From positions 2,971,001-3,035,000 of the forward strand of contig NZ_CP019509.1 of NCBI RefSeq assembly GCF_002002905.1: DNA of 64,000 nt, written 5' to 3'. This document shows, piece after piece, positions 45,766 through 54,214 of this stretch (position 1 is its first letter; every line of letters starts with the position of its first letter). Origin of the DNA: Aquaspirillum sp. LM1. Its GTDB lineage: Bacteria > Pseudomonadota > Gammaproteobacteria > Burkholderiales > Aquaspirillaceae. Position numbers and translations under genes: made by a program. Below the pieces are notes generated by a model that worked only from the letters and a program-made list of their open reading frames with translations, did no database searches and was not told the origin of the DNA.

Positions 45766-46830
45766 ATGACGCCTGATTTACTCTGTGGTTCGCGCATTCT
45801 GATAGTCGATGACGAGCCGGCCAACCTGAAGCTGCTGGACAAGATGCTGGCCAGCCAGGGCTATGAACAGCGCATCCTGATCCAGGACCCGCGCGAGGTG
45901 CTGCGCCACTACCAGGAAGCCCGCCCCGACCTGATCCTGCTGGACATCAACATGCCGCATCTGGATGGCTACCAGGTAATGGAACAACTCAAGGCGTTGA
46001 ACGACCCGCTACCGGCACCCATTGTGATCCTGACCGCCCAGCATGGCCGCGATTACCTGCTCAAGGCGCTGGCGGCGGGTGCGCGCGATTTTGTTGGCAA
46101 GCCGTTTGACCGGGCCGAACTGCTGATGCGGGTGCGCAATCTGCTGGATGCCCAGCTGGCGCACCGCATGGTCAACGACCAGAAAGACGTGCTGGAAGAA
46201 ATGGTGCGGGTGCGCACCGAAGAACTGCACCAAACCCGCCTGCAAGTGGTGCGCCGCCTGGGGCAGGCGGCAGAATTCCGCGACAATGAAACCGGCCTGC
46301 ATATTGTGCGCATGAGCCAGTACGCCACCTTGCTGGCGCGCAGCCTGGGCTGGAATGACGCCGACTGCGAGCTGATGCTCCACGCCAGCCCGATGCACGA
46401 TATCGGCAAAATTGGCATTCCTGACGCCATCCTGCTCAAGCCGGGCAAGCTGGAGCCGCATGAGTGGGCCATCATGCAAACCCATGCCCAGATTGGCGCC
46501 GACCTGCTGGCTGGTGACGACACCCGCCTGCTGCAGCTGGCGCATGAAATCGCCCTGAACCATCACGAAAAATGGGACGGCAGCGGCTACCCCAACGGCC
46601 TGGCCGGCGAGGCCATCCCGCACTCGGGGCGGATTGTGGCGGTGGCCGATGTGTTTGACGCGCTGACCTCGGCCCGGCCATACAAACCGGCCTGGGCGGT
46701 GGACGCCGCCGTGGCATTCATTGTCGAGCAGGCCGGTCGCCATTTTGATCCGGAAGTGACCGTACATTTCCAGCGCTGTCTGGTCGATATTATGGATATC
46801 CGCAACCGTCATCTGGAACCCCATGATTAA
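45766..46830 (+). CDS. response regulator with HD-GYP domain
   Basis: A 354-aa protein. The receiver (residues 5-125) has ILIVDDEPANLKLLD, phospho-Asp in LILLDINMPHLDGY near 61, and Lys in VGKPFD. The HD-GYP domain (about 160-345) has HIVRMSQY, MHDIGKIGIPD (the HD dyad), HHEKWDGSGYPNGLAGE (GYP loop) and DALTSARPYK. HD-GYP proteins hydrolyse cyclic-di-GMP. It lies 51 bp after the hybrid kinase with a CAAGGAAG ribosome site, so it is a likely output of that kinase. Confidence 0.93.
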   Translation: MTPDLLCGSRILIVDDEPANLKLLDKMLASQGYEQRILIQDPREVLRHYQEARPDLILLDINMPHLDGYQVMEQLKALNDPLPAPIVILTAQHGRDYLLKALAAGARDFVGKPFDRAELLMRVRNLLDAQLAHRMVNDQKDVLEEMVRVRTEELHQTRLQVVRRLGQAAEFRDNETGLHIVRMSQYATLLARSLGWNDADCELMLHASPMHDIGKIGIPDAILLKPGKLEPHEWAIMQTHAQIGADLLAGDDTRLLQLAHEIALNHHEKWDGSGYPNGLAGEAIPHSGRIVAVADVFDALTSARPYKPAWAVDAAVAFIVEQAGRHFDPEVTVHFQRCLVDIMDIRNRHLEPHD

Positions 46831-46878
46831 GCCCGCACGCCGTGTCCCTGTCGTCTGTTTATCCTGTGGTCTGCTGGC

Positions 46879-48966
46879 ATGATGCACGCCCGCCCCAAGA
46901 CGGATGCGCCCGCTGCGCTGCGCTGGCAGCCGCGCGCCCTGGTGGGCCTGGCCTGGATTGCCATTTTATGCGTGATCTGGCTGGGGGCCGGGTTTGAACT
47001 GCAGCGCAGCCGCAGCACCATATTGCGCGAAGCAGACAAAACCGCCGCCTTTCAGGCGCATACCTACGCCGAACACACGCTGGCCACCCTCAAGCGGCTG
47101 GATGGTGTGCTGCGCGATTTGCGCGAGCAATGGCGGGACAGCCCCGACACATTTGCCACGCACGTGCGCTACGAAATGGAATATTTGAACGATGTGGCGT
47201 TCCAGATCAGCGTGATTGATGCCCAGGGCTATCTGGTGTTTTCCAATCTGGCGGCAACCTCCAGTCGGGTCTATCTGGGCGAGCGCGAGCACTTCCGGGC
47301 GCAGCGTGACCAAGCCGGTGACCGCCTGTTCATCAGCTCGCCGGTCAAGGGCAAGGTGTCGGGCAAGTGGTCAATCCAGTTTACCCGGCCCATTTTGCGC
47401 CAGGGGCAGTTTGCCGGTGTGCTGGTGGTGTCGGTCAGCCCGGACAGCTTTGCCACCTTCAACGAAAAACTCGGCCTGGGCGACAGCGCCGTCACCGGCA
47501 TGGTGGCCGACAGCGGGGCGATGCTGGCGCGCCAGCCAGATAATGAACTGGCCATGGGCAAAAAGCTGGTGGATCTACCGTATTTGCAGCCCAACGCACC
47601 GCGCGCTGGCAGCTTCAGGCAACCGGCGGCCCAGTCGGACGGGGTGGCGCGCATCTATGGCTTTTACCGCATGCCGGAATACGGCCTGACCTTTACCGTC
47701 GGGCACGCCACCGCCGACATCCTGGAGCCGTATTACTACCACCGTAACCAAGTGCTGCTGGCGGCAGTGCTGGCCAGCCTGATTGTCAGCGCACTGGTGA
47801 TGCTGCTGCGCCAGACCATGGCGGCACAAAACCAGATTGCCGCCCGCCTGCGCAGCAGCGAAGCGCGTTTGCGCGCGATAGTCGATACCGAGCCAGAATG
47901 TGTGAAAGTGCTTAACCCGCGTGGCGAGCTGATTGAAATGAACCTGGCTGGCCTGAGCATGATCGGTGCCGATTCGTTCGAGCAGGTGAAGGGGCGTCCG
48001 GTGGTGGACCTGATTGCGCCGGCCTACCGCGATGCCTATCTGCAGATGCATCAGCAGGTGATCGGCGGGGCGCGGCAGATCATGGAGTACGAACTGAATA
48101 ACCTGAAAGGCCGGCGCTACTGGGTGCAAACCCACGCCGTGCCGATGGAAATCAACGGCGAAGTGCTGCATCTGGCGATTACCCGTGATATTTCCGAGCG
48201 TAAACACGCCGAAGAAGCGCTGCGCAATCAGGCCGAGGCGCTGGCGCGCTCGAATACCGAGCTGGAACAGTTTGCTTATGTGGTGTCGCACGACCTGCGC
48301 CAGCCGCTGCGCATGGTGAACAGCTATATGCAGATGCTGATGCGCCGGCTGGCCGACAAGCTGGACGACGACACCCGGCAGATGATGCGCTTTGCCAGCG
48401 AAGGGGCCACCCGGATGGACCAGATGCTGGTGGCGCTGCTGGAATATTCCCGCGTGGGCCGCAAGGGCGCGCCGATGGGGTTGTTGTCCAGCCGGGACGG
48501 TCTGGACGAAGCCCTGCGCTTTTTGGCTCCGGCCATTCGCGAAGCGCAAGCCGAGGTGCAGATCAGCGGCGACTGGCCGGAGGTGATTGCCTGTCGGGAT
48601 GAATTTACCCGGCTGTTGCAAAACCTGATTGGCAATGCACTGAAATACCACGCGCCAAACCGCCCGCCAGTGATTGAAGTGGGCGTGGCCCCGCTGGCCG
48701 ATGGCTGGCGCTTCTGGGTGGCTGATAATGGCATCGGGATTGATCCAGAGCAGTTTGACCGCCTGTTCAAGGTGTTCCAGCGTCTGCACACCCGCGAAAA
48801 ATACGAAGGCACCGGCATTGGCCTGGCGGTGGCGCGCAAGATTGTCGAGCGCCACGGCGGGCGCATCAGCGTGGAATCCGCTGGCGACAATCAGGGCTGC
48901 CGTTTCAGCTTTACCCTGCCAGCCCAGCCGCCAGACTATGCCGAGCCGGAAGGCGGCGCGGCGTGA
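46879..48966 (+). CDS. membrane sensor kinase with periplasmic Cache-like domain and PAS
   Basis: A 695-aa kinase. TM1 lies about residues 17-36 (LVGLAWIAILCVIWLGAGFEL), a periplasmic double-PAS/Cache-like domain about 40-280 (SVIDAQGYLVFSN, YLGEREHFRAQRD, ISSPVKGKVSGKWSIQFTRP) and TM2 about 290-310. PAS follows (about 325-440), then HisKA with VVSHDLRQPLRMVNSYMQ near 474 and HATPase ending GTGIGLAVARKIVERHGG. The HisKA/HATPase type resembles phytochrome-like kinases that pair with small CheY-like regulators such as the one two genes on. It overlaps the next gene as GTGA at 48963. Confidence 0.9.
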   Translation: MMHARPKTDAPAALRWQPRALVGLAWIAILCVIWLGAGFELQRSRSTILREADKTAAFQAHTYAEHTLATLKRLDGVLRDLREQWRDSPDTFATHVRYEMEYLNDVAFQISVIDAQGYLVFSNLAATSSRVYLGEREHFRAQRDQAGDRLFISSPVKGKVSGKWSIQFTRPILRQGQFAGVLVVSVSPDSFATFNEKLGLGDSAVTGMVADSGAMLARQPDNELAMGKKLVDLPYLQPNAPRAGSFRQPAAQSDGVARIYGFYRMPEYGLTFTVGHATADILEPYYYHRNQVLLAAVLASLIVSALVMLLRQTMAAQNQIAARLRSSEARLRAIVDTEPECVKVLNPRGELIEMNLAGLSMIGADSFEQVKGRPVVDLIAPAYRDAYLQMHQQVIGGARQIMEYELNNLKGRRYWVQTHAVPMEINGEVLHLAITRDISERKHAEEALRNQAEALARSNTELEQFAYVVSHDLRQPLRMVNSYMQMLMRRLADKLDDDTRQMMRFASEGATRMDQMLVALLEYSRVGRKGAPMGLLSSRDGLDEALRFLAPAIREAQAEVQISGDWPEVIACRDEFTRLLQNLIGNALKYHAPNRPPVIEVGVAPLADGWRFWVADNGIGIDPEQFDRLFKVFQRLHTREKYEGTGIGLAVARKIVERHGGRISVESAGDNQGCRFSFTLPAQPPDYAEPEGGAA

Positions 48967-50279
48967 GGCGGAGGCTGCATGGGCTGATGGCGCTGCTGTG
49001 CTGGCTTGGCGTGCTGGCGCTGACCCCGGTTCAGGCGGAATCCAGCCTGCCGTCGTTTGCCCAGGTGTTTCGCGACCAGGGGGTGGTGATGCTGCTGATC
49101 GACCCGGCGTCCGGGCAGATTGTGGATGCCAACCCGGCTGCCGAGCGGTTTTATGGCTATCCGGTCAAGGCGCTGCAGGGCATGAGCATCCAGCAGATCA
49201 ATACGCTGACCCCGGAGCAGGTGGCGGCCGAACGCCAGCTGGCAGAAAGCCAGGGGCGCAATTATTTTATTTTCCGTCACCGTCTGGCCAATCAGCGCGT
49301 GCACACCGTAGAAGTGTTTTCCCGCCCGTTTGACGTGGACGGGCGCAAGCTGTTGCTGTCGATGGTGCATGACATCACCCCTGGCCGCAACCAGACCCAG
49401 GAGATCTGGCACTACCAGCAGCGGCTGGAAGAAATGGTCGATGCCCAGGTGCGTGAAATCGAACACGGCAAGCGTTTGCAAATGGCCGGCTTGCTGGCTG
49501 CCCTGCTGATTCAGGCCGGGGTGATTGCCTGGCTGGTGCGCACCATTCGCCGCCGCCGCCGGCTGGAGCAGGAGCGCGACACCCTGCTGGGCACCCTGCA
49601 ATCGCGCAATCAGGAGCTGGCCCGGCTGGGCGAAGTGATGGCCCACCATTTTCAGGAGCCCGCCCGCCGCTTGGTCAGCTTTGCCCAGCGCCTGCAGGGC
49701 AAGGCCGCGCTGGCTGACGACGAGGACAGCCGTCAGTCCCTGTCGTTTATCGACGCCCAGGCCCGGCGCCTGTCCGAGCTGGTGCGCGACGCCCAGCGCT
49801 ATCTGGCGCTGGACCACACCCGGAACCACACCGGCCAGACCGACACCGCTGCGGTGTTTGCCGCCGCGCTGCAGGCCAGCGGGGCCACTGCCGCCGGCGT
49901 GGCCGTCAGCCTGCCCTCTGTCTGGCCGGCGGTGTGCCTGCCAGACAAAACCCTGCGCGAGCTGTTTGTGATCCTGCTCGACAATGCCCTGCGTTACCGC
50001 CATCCTGAGCGCCCCTTGCATCTGGTGCTCAGTGTCAGCGTGCGCGGCAAGCGGGCCGAGTTTCGCCTGGCTGACAACGGCACCGGCATTGCCCCGGAAT
50101 ACCGCCAGCAGGTATTGGGGCTGTTCACCCGTCTGGTGCCCAACAGCGTGCCGGGAACCGGCATGGGCCTGGCGCTGGCCTACAAAATGGTCAGCCTGAG
50201 CGGCGGTCAGCTGCAGATCGACGACGGCCTGGACGGGGGCACCTGCATCATCTTTGATTTACCGCTGGAGAATGACTGA
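48963..50279 (+). CDS. PAS sensor histidine kinase with signal peptide
   Basis: A 438-aa protein starting at GTG 48963 inside the preceding gene. The N-terminal hydrophobic segment LHGLMALLCWLGVLALTPVQA looks like a signal or anchor. A PAS domain (about 30-150: VVMLLIDPASGQIVDANPAAERFYGYP) therefore lies outside the cytoplasm. TM lies about 178-197. HisKA-like AHHFQEPARRLVSFAQRL holds the probable phospho-His near 230, in a divergent H-box. The HATPase has LLDNALRYR, DNGTGIAPEY and GTGMGLALAYKM. A periplasmic PAS and an atypical H-box make it unusual. It is immediately followed by a CheY-like gene. Confidence 0.85.
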   Translation: MRRRLHGLMALLCWLGVLALTPVQAESSLPSFAQVFRDQGVVMLLIDPASGQIVDANPAAERFYGYPVKALQGMSIQQINTLTPEQVAAERQLAESQGRNYFIFRHRLANQRVHTVEVFSRPFDVDGRKLLLSMVHDITPGRNQTQEIWHYQQRLEEMVDAQVREIEHGKRLQMAGLLAALLIQAGVIAWLVRTIRRRRRLEQERDTLLGTLQSRNQELARLGEVMAHHFQEPARRLVSFAQRLQGKAALADDEDSRQSLSFIDAQARRLSELVRDAQRYLALDHTRNHTGQTDTAAVFAAALQASGATAAGVAVSLPSVWPAVCLPDKTLRELFVILLDNALRYRHPERPLHLVLSVSVRGKRAEFRLADNGTGIAPEYRQQVLGLFTRLVPNSVPGTGMGLALAYKMVSLSGGQLQIDDGLDGGTCIIFDLPLEND

Positions 50280-50714
50280 ATGAGCCAAAAATTGACCGTC
50301 CTGCTGGTGGAGGATGAACCCGCTGATGCCCATCTGGTGCGCCTGGCTTTTGAAGAAGGCCACGTGCTGGCGGATTTGCACCATGTACTGGATGGCGTCG
50401 AGGCTTTTGCCTTTTTGCGTCGCGAGGGCGACTACGCCCACGCGCCCACGCCGGAGCTGATTCTGCTCGACCTGAACATGCCGCGCATGGATGGCCGTCA
50501 GTTTCTGCGCAAAATCAAGGACGACCCCACCCTGCACACCCTGCCGGTGGTGGTGCTGACCACATCGGACGCCGAGCGCGACATGCTCGACAGCTACGAC
50601 CACTTTGCTGCCGGCTATATCGTCAAGCCGGTGGACGTGGACGATTTCATCAAGGTGGTGCGCGGCATTGGCGACTACTGGATCAACCTGGTGCGTTTGC
50701 CTGGGCGCAGCTGA
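50280..50714 (+). CDS. CheY-like single-domain response regulator (Rcp1 type)
   Basis: A 144-aa stand-alone receiver. VLLVEDEPADAHLVRLAF supplies the acidic pocket, phospho-Asp is in LILLDLNMPRMDGRQFL near 63, and the switch segment VVVLTTSDAERDMLDSYDHFAAGYIVKPVDVDDF has the conserved Lys. The form EDEPADAHL and the loop lengths are typical of small regulators paired with phytochrome-like kinases. It starts the base after the upstream kinase stop. It has no output domain, so it probably relays phosphate onward, possibly to the REC-PAS-GGDEF protein next door (inference). Confidence 0.92.
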   Translation: MSQKLTVLLVEDEPADAHLVRLAFEEGHVLADLHHVLDGVEAFAFLRREGDYAHAPTPELILLDLNMPRMDGRQFLRKIKDDPTLHTLPVVVLTTSDAERDMLDSYDHFAAGYIVKPVDVDDFIKVVRGIGDYWINLVRLPGRS

Positions 50715-50738
50715 CCTACCCTGCCGGAAGAGGCCGCG

Positions 50739-52052
50739 ATGACACCGACAGAGACTGATGACGCCCTGCAGACCCCGGTGGTGCTGCTGATCGAAGACGA
50801 ACAAGGCGATGCCGAGCTGATTCGCTGGCAGCTGCTGGAGCGCGCCGACGATGCATTTGTGGTGCATATTGCCGACTCATTGGCCAGTGCGCGCCTGCTG
50901 ATTGAGCGCGAGCGGCTGATTCCGGACGTGATCCTGCTGGATTTGAACCTGCCCGACTCCAGCGGCCCGCAAACCGTGCCGCGCTGCCGCAGCCTGACCG
51001 ACGCGCCGATTGTGGTGCTGACCGGGCTGGACGATGTGGCCGCCACCCAGCGCGCCATTGACCTGGGCGCAGAAGACTATCTGACCAAGGGCGGCGAAGG
51101 CTCATCGCTGCGCCGGGCCATCCGCTACGCCATGCTGCGCCACCGCCGCGAAGCGGATTCGCGCCTGGCCGCCACGGTGTTCAGCCATTCCCGCGAAGGC
51201 ATTGTCATCACCACGCCAGACGGGGTGATTATTGATGTCAACGAAGCGTTTTCGCGCATTACCGGCTACCCGCGTGACGAAGTGATTGGCCGCAACCCCG
51301 GCCTGCTCAAGTCTCACCGGCAAGGCCCGGCATTTTATGCCCAGATGTGGCGGGCACTGATTGACGACGGCTACTGGGCCGGCGAACTGTGGAACCGGCG
51401 CAAGGACGGCGAAGAATACGCCGAGCTGCTGACCATCAGCGCCGTGCGCGACAGCACCGGCAACACCCGGCATTACGTGGCGCTGTTTACCGACATCACC
51501 GCGCAAAAGCAGCACCAGCAGCAACTGGAATTCATTGCCCACTATGATTCGCTCACCCGCCTGCCCAACCGCATGCTGCTGGCCGATCGGCTGGGCCACG
51601 CCCTGACGCAAACCCGCCGCCACCGCCAGTTGCTGGCCGTGGCGTATATCGATCTGGACGGCTTCAAGGCGGTCAACGACACCTACGGCCACGCAGCGGG
51701 CGATGTGCTGCTGGTGACAGTGGCCGAGCGGATGAAGCACTGCCTGCGCGAAAGCGACACCATCGCCCGGCTGGGCGGCGATGAATTTGTCGCCATCCTC
51801 ACCGAACTGCCAGACATGGCCGCCAGCACGCCGCTGATTGGCCGCCTGCTGGCCGCTGCTGCCGAGCCGGTGGACTACCAGGGCGCCGCCTTGCAGGTGT
51901 CGTCCAGCATCGGCGTGACTTTCCACCTGCCGGACGACGACAGCGACGCCGACCTGCTGCTGCGCCAGGCCGACCAGGCGATGTACCAGGCCAAGCTGGC
52001 GGGTAAAAATGGCTACTATGTGTTTGCTAATCGGGTAGGGTGTGTGGGATAA
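50739..52052 (+). CDS. REC-PAS-GGDEF diguanylate cyclase
   Basis: A 437-aa protein. The receiver (about 8-130) has VVLLIEDEQGDAELIR and phospho-Asp in VILLDLNLPDSSG. PAS (about 140-255) includes GIVITTPDGVIIDVNEAFSRITGYP. The GGDEF domain (about 265-430) has an intact active site ARLGGDEFVAIL and YDSLTRLPNRMLL; no RxxD inhibitory site is obvious directly upstream. It should make cyclic-di-GMP when phosphorylated. With the HD-GYP gene at 45766, the cluster encodes both a synthesising and a degrading output. Confidence 0.93.
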   Translation: MTPTETDDALQTPVVLLIEDEQGDAELIRWQLLERADDAFVVHIADSLASARLLIERERLIPDVILLDLNLPDSSGPQTVPRCRSLTDAPIVVLTGLDDVAATQRAIDLGAEDYLTKGGEGSSLRRAIRYAMLRHRREADSRLAATVFSHSREGIVITTPDGVIIDVNEAFSRITGYPRDEVIGRNPGLLKSHRQGPAFYAQMWRALIDDGYWAGELWNRRKDGEEYAELLTISAVRDSTGNTRHYVALFTDITAQKQHQQQLEFIAHYDSLTRLPNRMLLADRLGHALTQTRRHRQLLAVAYIDLDGFKAVNDTYGHAAGDVLLVTVAERMKHCLRESDTIARLGGDEFVAILTELPDMAASTPLIGRLLAAAAEPVDYQGAALQVSSSIGVTFHLPDDDSDADLLLRQADQAMYQAKLAGKNGYYVFANRVGCVG

Positions 52053-52060
52053 GCTCGACA

Positions 52061-52130
52061 GGGGAAACGCTGAAAAAATCGTCATTCCCGCGAAGGCGGG
52101 AATCCAGGGCTTTGATTTTGCTGTGTTTTT
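52061..52130 (+). repeat. dispersed REP-like repeat, copy 3 (best preserved)
   Basis: GGGAAACGCTGAAAAAATCG, palindrome TTCCCGCGAAGGCGGGAA, TCCAGGG then TTTGATTTTGCTGTG. The palindrome is the same type as in the potC-potD array. Confidence 0.75.
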
Positions 52131-52448
52131 TTGCAGGTGGTACGGTTTTTCTCAATCAGTCAGCGCTTTGTGCGTGGTGGGGAAAACCGGGGCGATTGTG
52201 GCATGCAAGGCAGATGTTTATTTTTTTGGGATGCTGGTTGCCACAGGGTGTGAGATGGTGTTGTAATCCTAGTTACATAAAGCTGCGGTGTTTGTGGGCT
52301 GTGGTGCGTGGGCCGAAGCGTTGCTGGGCTGCTGCGAGTTGTTTGGGCGGTGAGGTTGGGGGCGTGAGCGGAGTAGACGACACTATGGCGCGTTTGCTTG
52401 GTGGTTTATCTTTTAAAAACAGTAGGTTGTCGTGGTTTTTTGACTTAT

Positions 52449-52492
52449 GCGACAGTCGTCTAAGTCGATTAGGGCGACAGTTGTCGTATAAT
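52449..52492 (+). promoter_or_regulatory. direct repeats plus -10 box at the head of the cassette array (attI-like)
   Basis: GCGACAGTCGTC (52449-52460) and GCGACAGTTGTC (52474-52485) repeat with a 25-bp period. A perfect TATAAT (52487-52492) lies 5 bp before the core site GTTAGGC. No strong -35 is seen. The arrangement resembles an attI site with integrase-binding direct repeats and a cassette promoter, but could also be an operator for the first cassette gene. Confidence 0.5.
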
Positions 52493-52496
52493 CTAA

Positions 52497-52503
52497 GTTA
52501 GGC
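52497..52503 (+). other. integron core site GTTAGGC (attI x cassette junction)
   Basis: It fits GTTRRRY exactly. It is the reverse complement of the R'' box of the first attC (GCCTAAC at 53202), as expected when TTAGGC is the 5' end of cassette 1. Confidence 0.8.
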
Positions 52504-53267
52504 ATCTTGGAGAAACTATGTCACGCGAAATCAAGTATCTATTGAACAAAACCCAAGGTGAAGAACACGATCTTCCTTGCGTTAAATGCTCAGGGAAAAC
52601 TGCGCACAAGGTATTAGCATCGATGGATGTTCGTGGATCGGAGGGGGATCGCGACTATTCGTTTGAATGGTCTACTGATTACCAAATCGTTCAATGTCTA
52701 GGCTGTAAAACAATTTCATTCAGGGAAGCCAGTTCGAATTCAGATGACTATTACTCCATTAGTCATGACGAATATGAGTACGCCGTCTCTGAAAATCTAT
52801 ACCCATCTCGCATTGACGGGGTCAAAGGCTTAGGGAACGAAACCCATTACCTGCCGTCGAACGTGAGGCGTATTTATGATGAAACGCTTCATGCCCTCTC
52901 TAGCCAATCACCAGTTCTTGCCGCAATAGGTCTTCGTGCATTGCTTGAAACCGTCTGCAAAGAGAAAAATGCGGCGGGAAAAGACTTGCTGAAAAAAATT
53001 GATGATTTGGTTACTAAAGGAATTCTTACGCCGGAGGGTGCAGCGATTCTTCACAAAATTCGTTCTCTTGGAAATGCAGCGGCACATGAAGTAAAGCCGC
53101 ACAGTGACAAGCAACTGGCTCTTGCAATGGACATTATTGAGCACCTGCTTAAAGACGTTTACATCTTGCCAAAACAAGTTGAGACTGAGTTTTAAGATGA
53201 TGCCTAACATCACAATCCACCGGACCGACGGCCAGCTACGCTGTCCGCCGTCCGGTGATTTTCATCG
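52498..53267 (+). mobile_element. integron gene cassette 1 (DUF4145 gene + attC)
   Basis: A 770-bp unit from the first core crossover to the G of the next core. The gene starts 20 bp after the 5' boundary and its attC begins 7 bp after the stop, the compact layout of mobile cassettes. Excision would regenerate an attC with perfectly paired R'' and R' boxes. Confidence 0.85.
52518..53195 (+). CDS. DUF4145 domain protein with N-terminal zinc-ribbon-like cysteines
   Basis: A 225-aa protein. Two Cys pairs (CVKCSGKTAH near 21-30 and CLGCKTISF near 59-67) suggest a zinc ribbon. The C-terminal DUF4145 helical domain (about 115-210) has SPVLAAIGLRALLETVCKEK, LLKKIDDLVTKGILTPEGAAILHKIRSLGNAAAHEV. The R...GNAAAH pattern resembles HEPN-like folds. 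DUF4145 proteins are frequent in mobile DNA and near restriction or defence genes; function is not known. TTGGAGA lies 6 nt before ATG 52518. Base composition is lower in GC than the surrounding signalling and nif genes, consistent with transfer. Confidence 0.8.
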   Translation: MSREIKYLLNKTQGEEHDLPCVKCSGKTAHKVLASMDVRGSEGDRDYSFEWSTDYQIVQCLGCKTISFREASSNSDDYYSISHDEYEYAVSENLYPSRIDGVKGLGNETHYLPSNVRRIYDETLHALSSQSPVLAAIGLRALLETVCKEKNAAGKDLLKKIDDLVTKGILTPEGAAILHKIRSLGNAAAHEVKPHSDKQLALAMDIIEHLLKDVYILPKQVETEF

Positions 53268-53273
53268 TTATGT
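53202..53273 (+). other. integron attC site 1
   Basis: R'' GCCTAAC (53202-53208), imperfect hairpin arms CACCGGAC..GTCCGGTG with extra unpaired bases and a short loop, and R' GTTATGT (53267-53273). R' differs from the complement of R'' because its last six bases belong to cassette 2, exactly as in arrays. The length of 72 bp is in the normal range. Confidence 0.88.
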
Positions 53274-54214
53274 TTCAATCAATCAACAAATAACGCGAGC
53301 AGAAAAAAATGAATGACAGCTATATCTATCAGTCGGACAGCTATGATAGACAATCGCAGAGGTTTGTACTTCCTTTATACATTAAGGATGAATTGGGAGG
53401 CTACAATTTCTCATCTACAGGCACGCTTGTAAAATACAAAGGCAGCCACTATATTATTTTCGCTGCACACGCACTAGACGGAGGGGTTGATTTTGAACGT
53501 GTTTTTTTGTTTTTTGCTGACGGGACTTTTCATCAAATAAAAACATTCGCAATTGGCCATCAAATATTCAAAGACGATGACATTGTTGTTGTTGATTGCT
53601 TTAATAGGGTTCTTGAGCAAAAAAACTACTTTGACATTGAAAAAAAATCCCTAAATGGATTTGAGAAGCGTTTTTTTGCATGGACTGGATTTCCGATAAG
53701 CCAGTCAACTACTAAGAGTGTACATAAAAGCAAGTCACCAGAAGCACTGAAGGAAAATTTTGTACACACCGACGAAAGTGGGAATTATTTCAAAAGCGCT
53801 AAATATTTCACAATAATTTCAAAGATTCGCACAAATAATAGATTGGAAATAACTGGGGATTACTGTCGAAATAATGCAATTTTAAAATACAAAGGCAAAG
53901 TCAGTATGGCCACTCACCCCAAAGGGATGAGCGGTGGTGCAATTTATTTTTTTTCAAAACATGAGGTTTTGAAAGATGATCTTGATCTAAGTTTTAGATT
54001 TGCTGGCATTGGAATTGAATACAAAAACAACAAATTAATTATTGGTGTAGCAAGAGGTAGAATAATCGAATTGCTAGATGAATTTGACAACGAAAATCCT
54101 ATTCCATTCATACTGTCAGAAAACTGCACCAGGGCGGCAGGCGAAATAGAAACATAACAAATCGTTCCGGCGGACCACCAAAGCTTCGCTTTTGCCGCCC
54201 GCTGAACTCAAACG
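53268..54214 (+). mobile_element. integron gene cassette 2 (serine protease gene + attC)
   Basis: A 947-bp unit from TTATGT to the G at 54214. Its 5' end (GTTATGT) is the exact reverse complement of its own R'' box ACATAAC at 54152-54158. This proves that the two ends belong together. It is strikingly AT-rich compared with all flanking DNA. Confidence 0.85.
53309..54157 (+). CDS. trypsin-like serine protease-like protein
   Basis: A 282-aa protein with no signal peptide. The catalytic triad can be traced: His in SHYIIFAAHAL (about residue 53), Asp in FKDDDIVVVDC (about 91), Ser in HPKGMSGGAIYF (about 210, G.SGG motif). Spacing suits a trypsin-like domain, and the FSSTGTLVKYKG strand before the His block is typical. 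It presumably acts in the cytoplasm; substrate unknown. Codon use is AT-rich, unlike neighbours, and the reading frame ends inside the attC R'' box (stop TAA 54155-54157). Such proteases occur in anti-phage systems, but this link is only inference. Confidence 0.72.
   Translation: MNDSYIYQSDSYDRQSQRFVLPLYIKDELGGYNFSSTGTLVKYKGSHYIIFAAHALDGGVDFERVFLFFADGTFHQIKTFAIGHQIFKDDDIVVVDCFNRVLEQKNYFDIEKKSLNGFEKRFFAWTGFPISQSTTKSVHKSKSPEALKENFVHTDESGNYFKSAKYFTIISKIRTNNRLEITGDYCRNNAILKYKGKVSMATHPKGMSGGAIYFFSKHEVLKDDLDLSFRFAGIGIEYKNNKLIIGVARGRIIELLDEFDNENPIPFILSENCTRAAGEIET

Larger units (their letters stand above)
52053..52496. other. 444-bp intergenic stretch upstream of the cassette array
   Basis: It holds a REP-like repeat at 52061-52130, then about 300 bp of lower-GC sequence without any family-like reading frame on either strand. 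It ends with the direct repeats and -10 element described separately. No integron integrase or fragment of one was recognised. Confidence 0.6.

Noticed and set aside
52040-52501. 153-aa ORF upstream of the cassettes as an integrase remnant
   Set aside because: It begins inside the REP-like repeat and shows none of the tyrosine-recombinase boxes; it is Cys/Trp-rich and reads as random translation.
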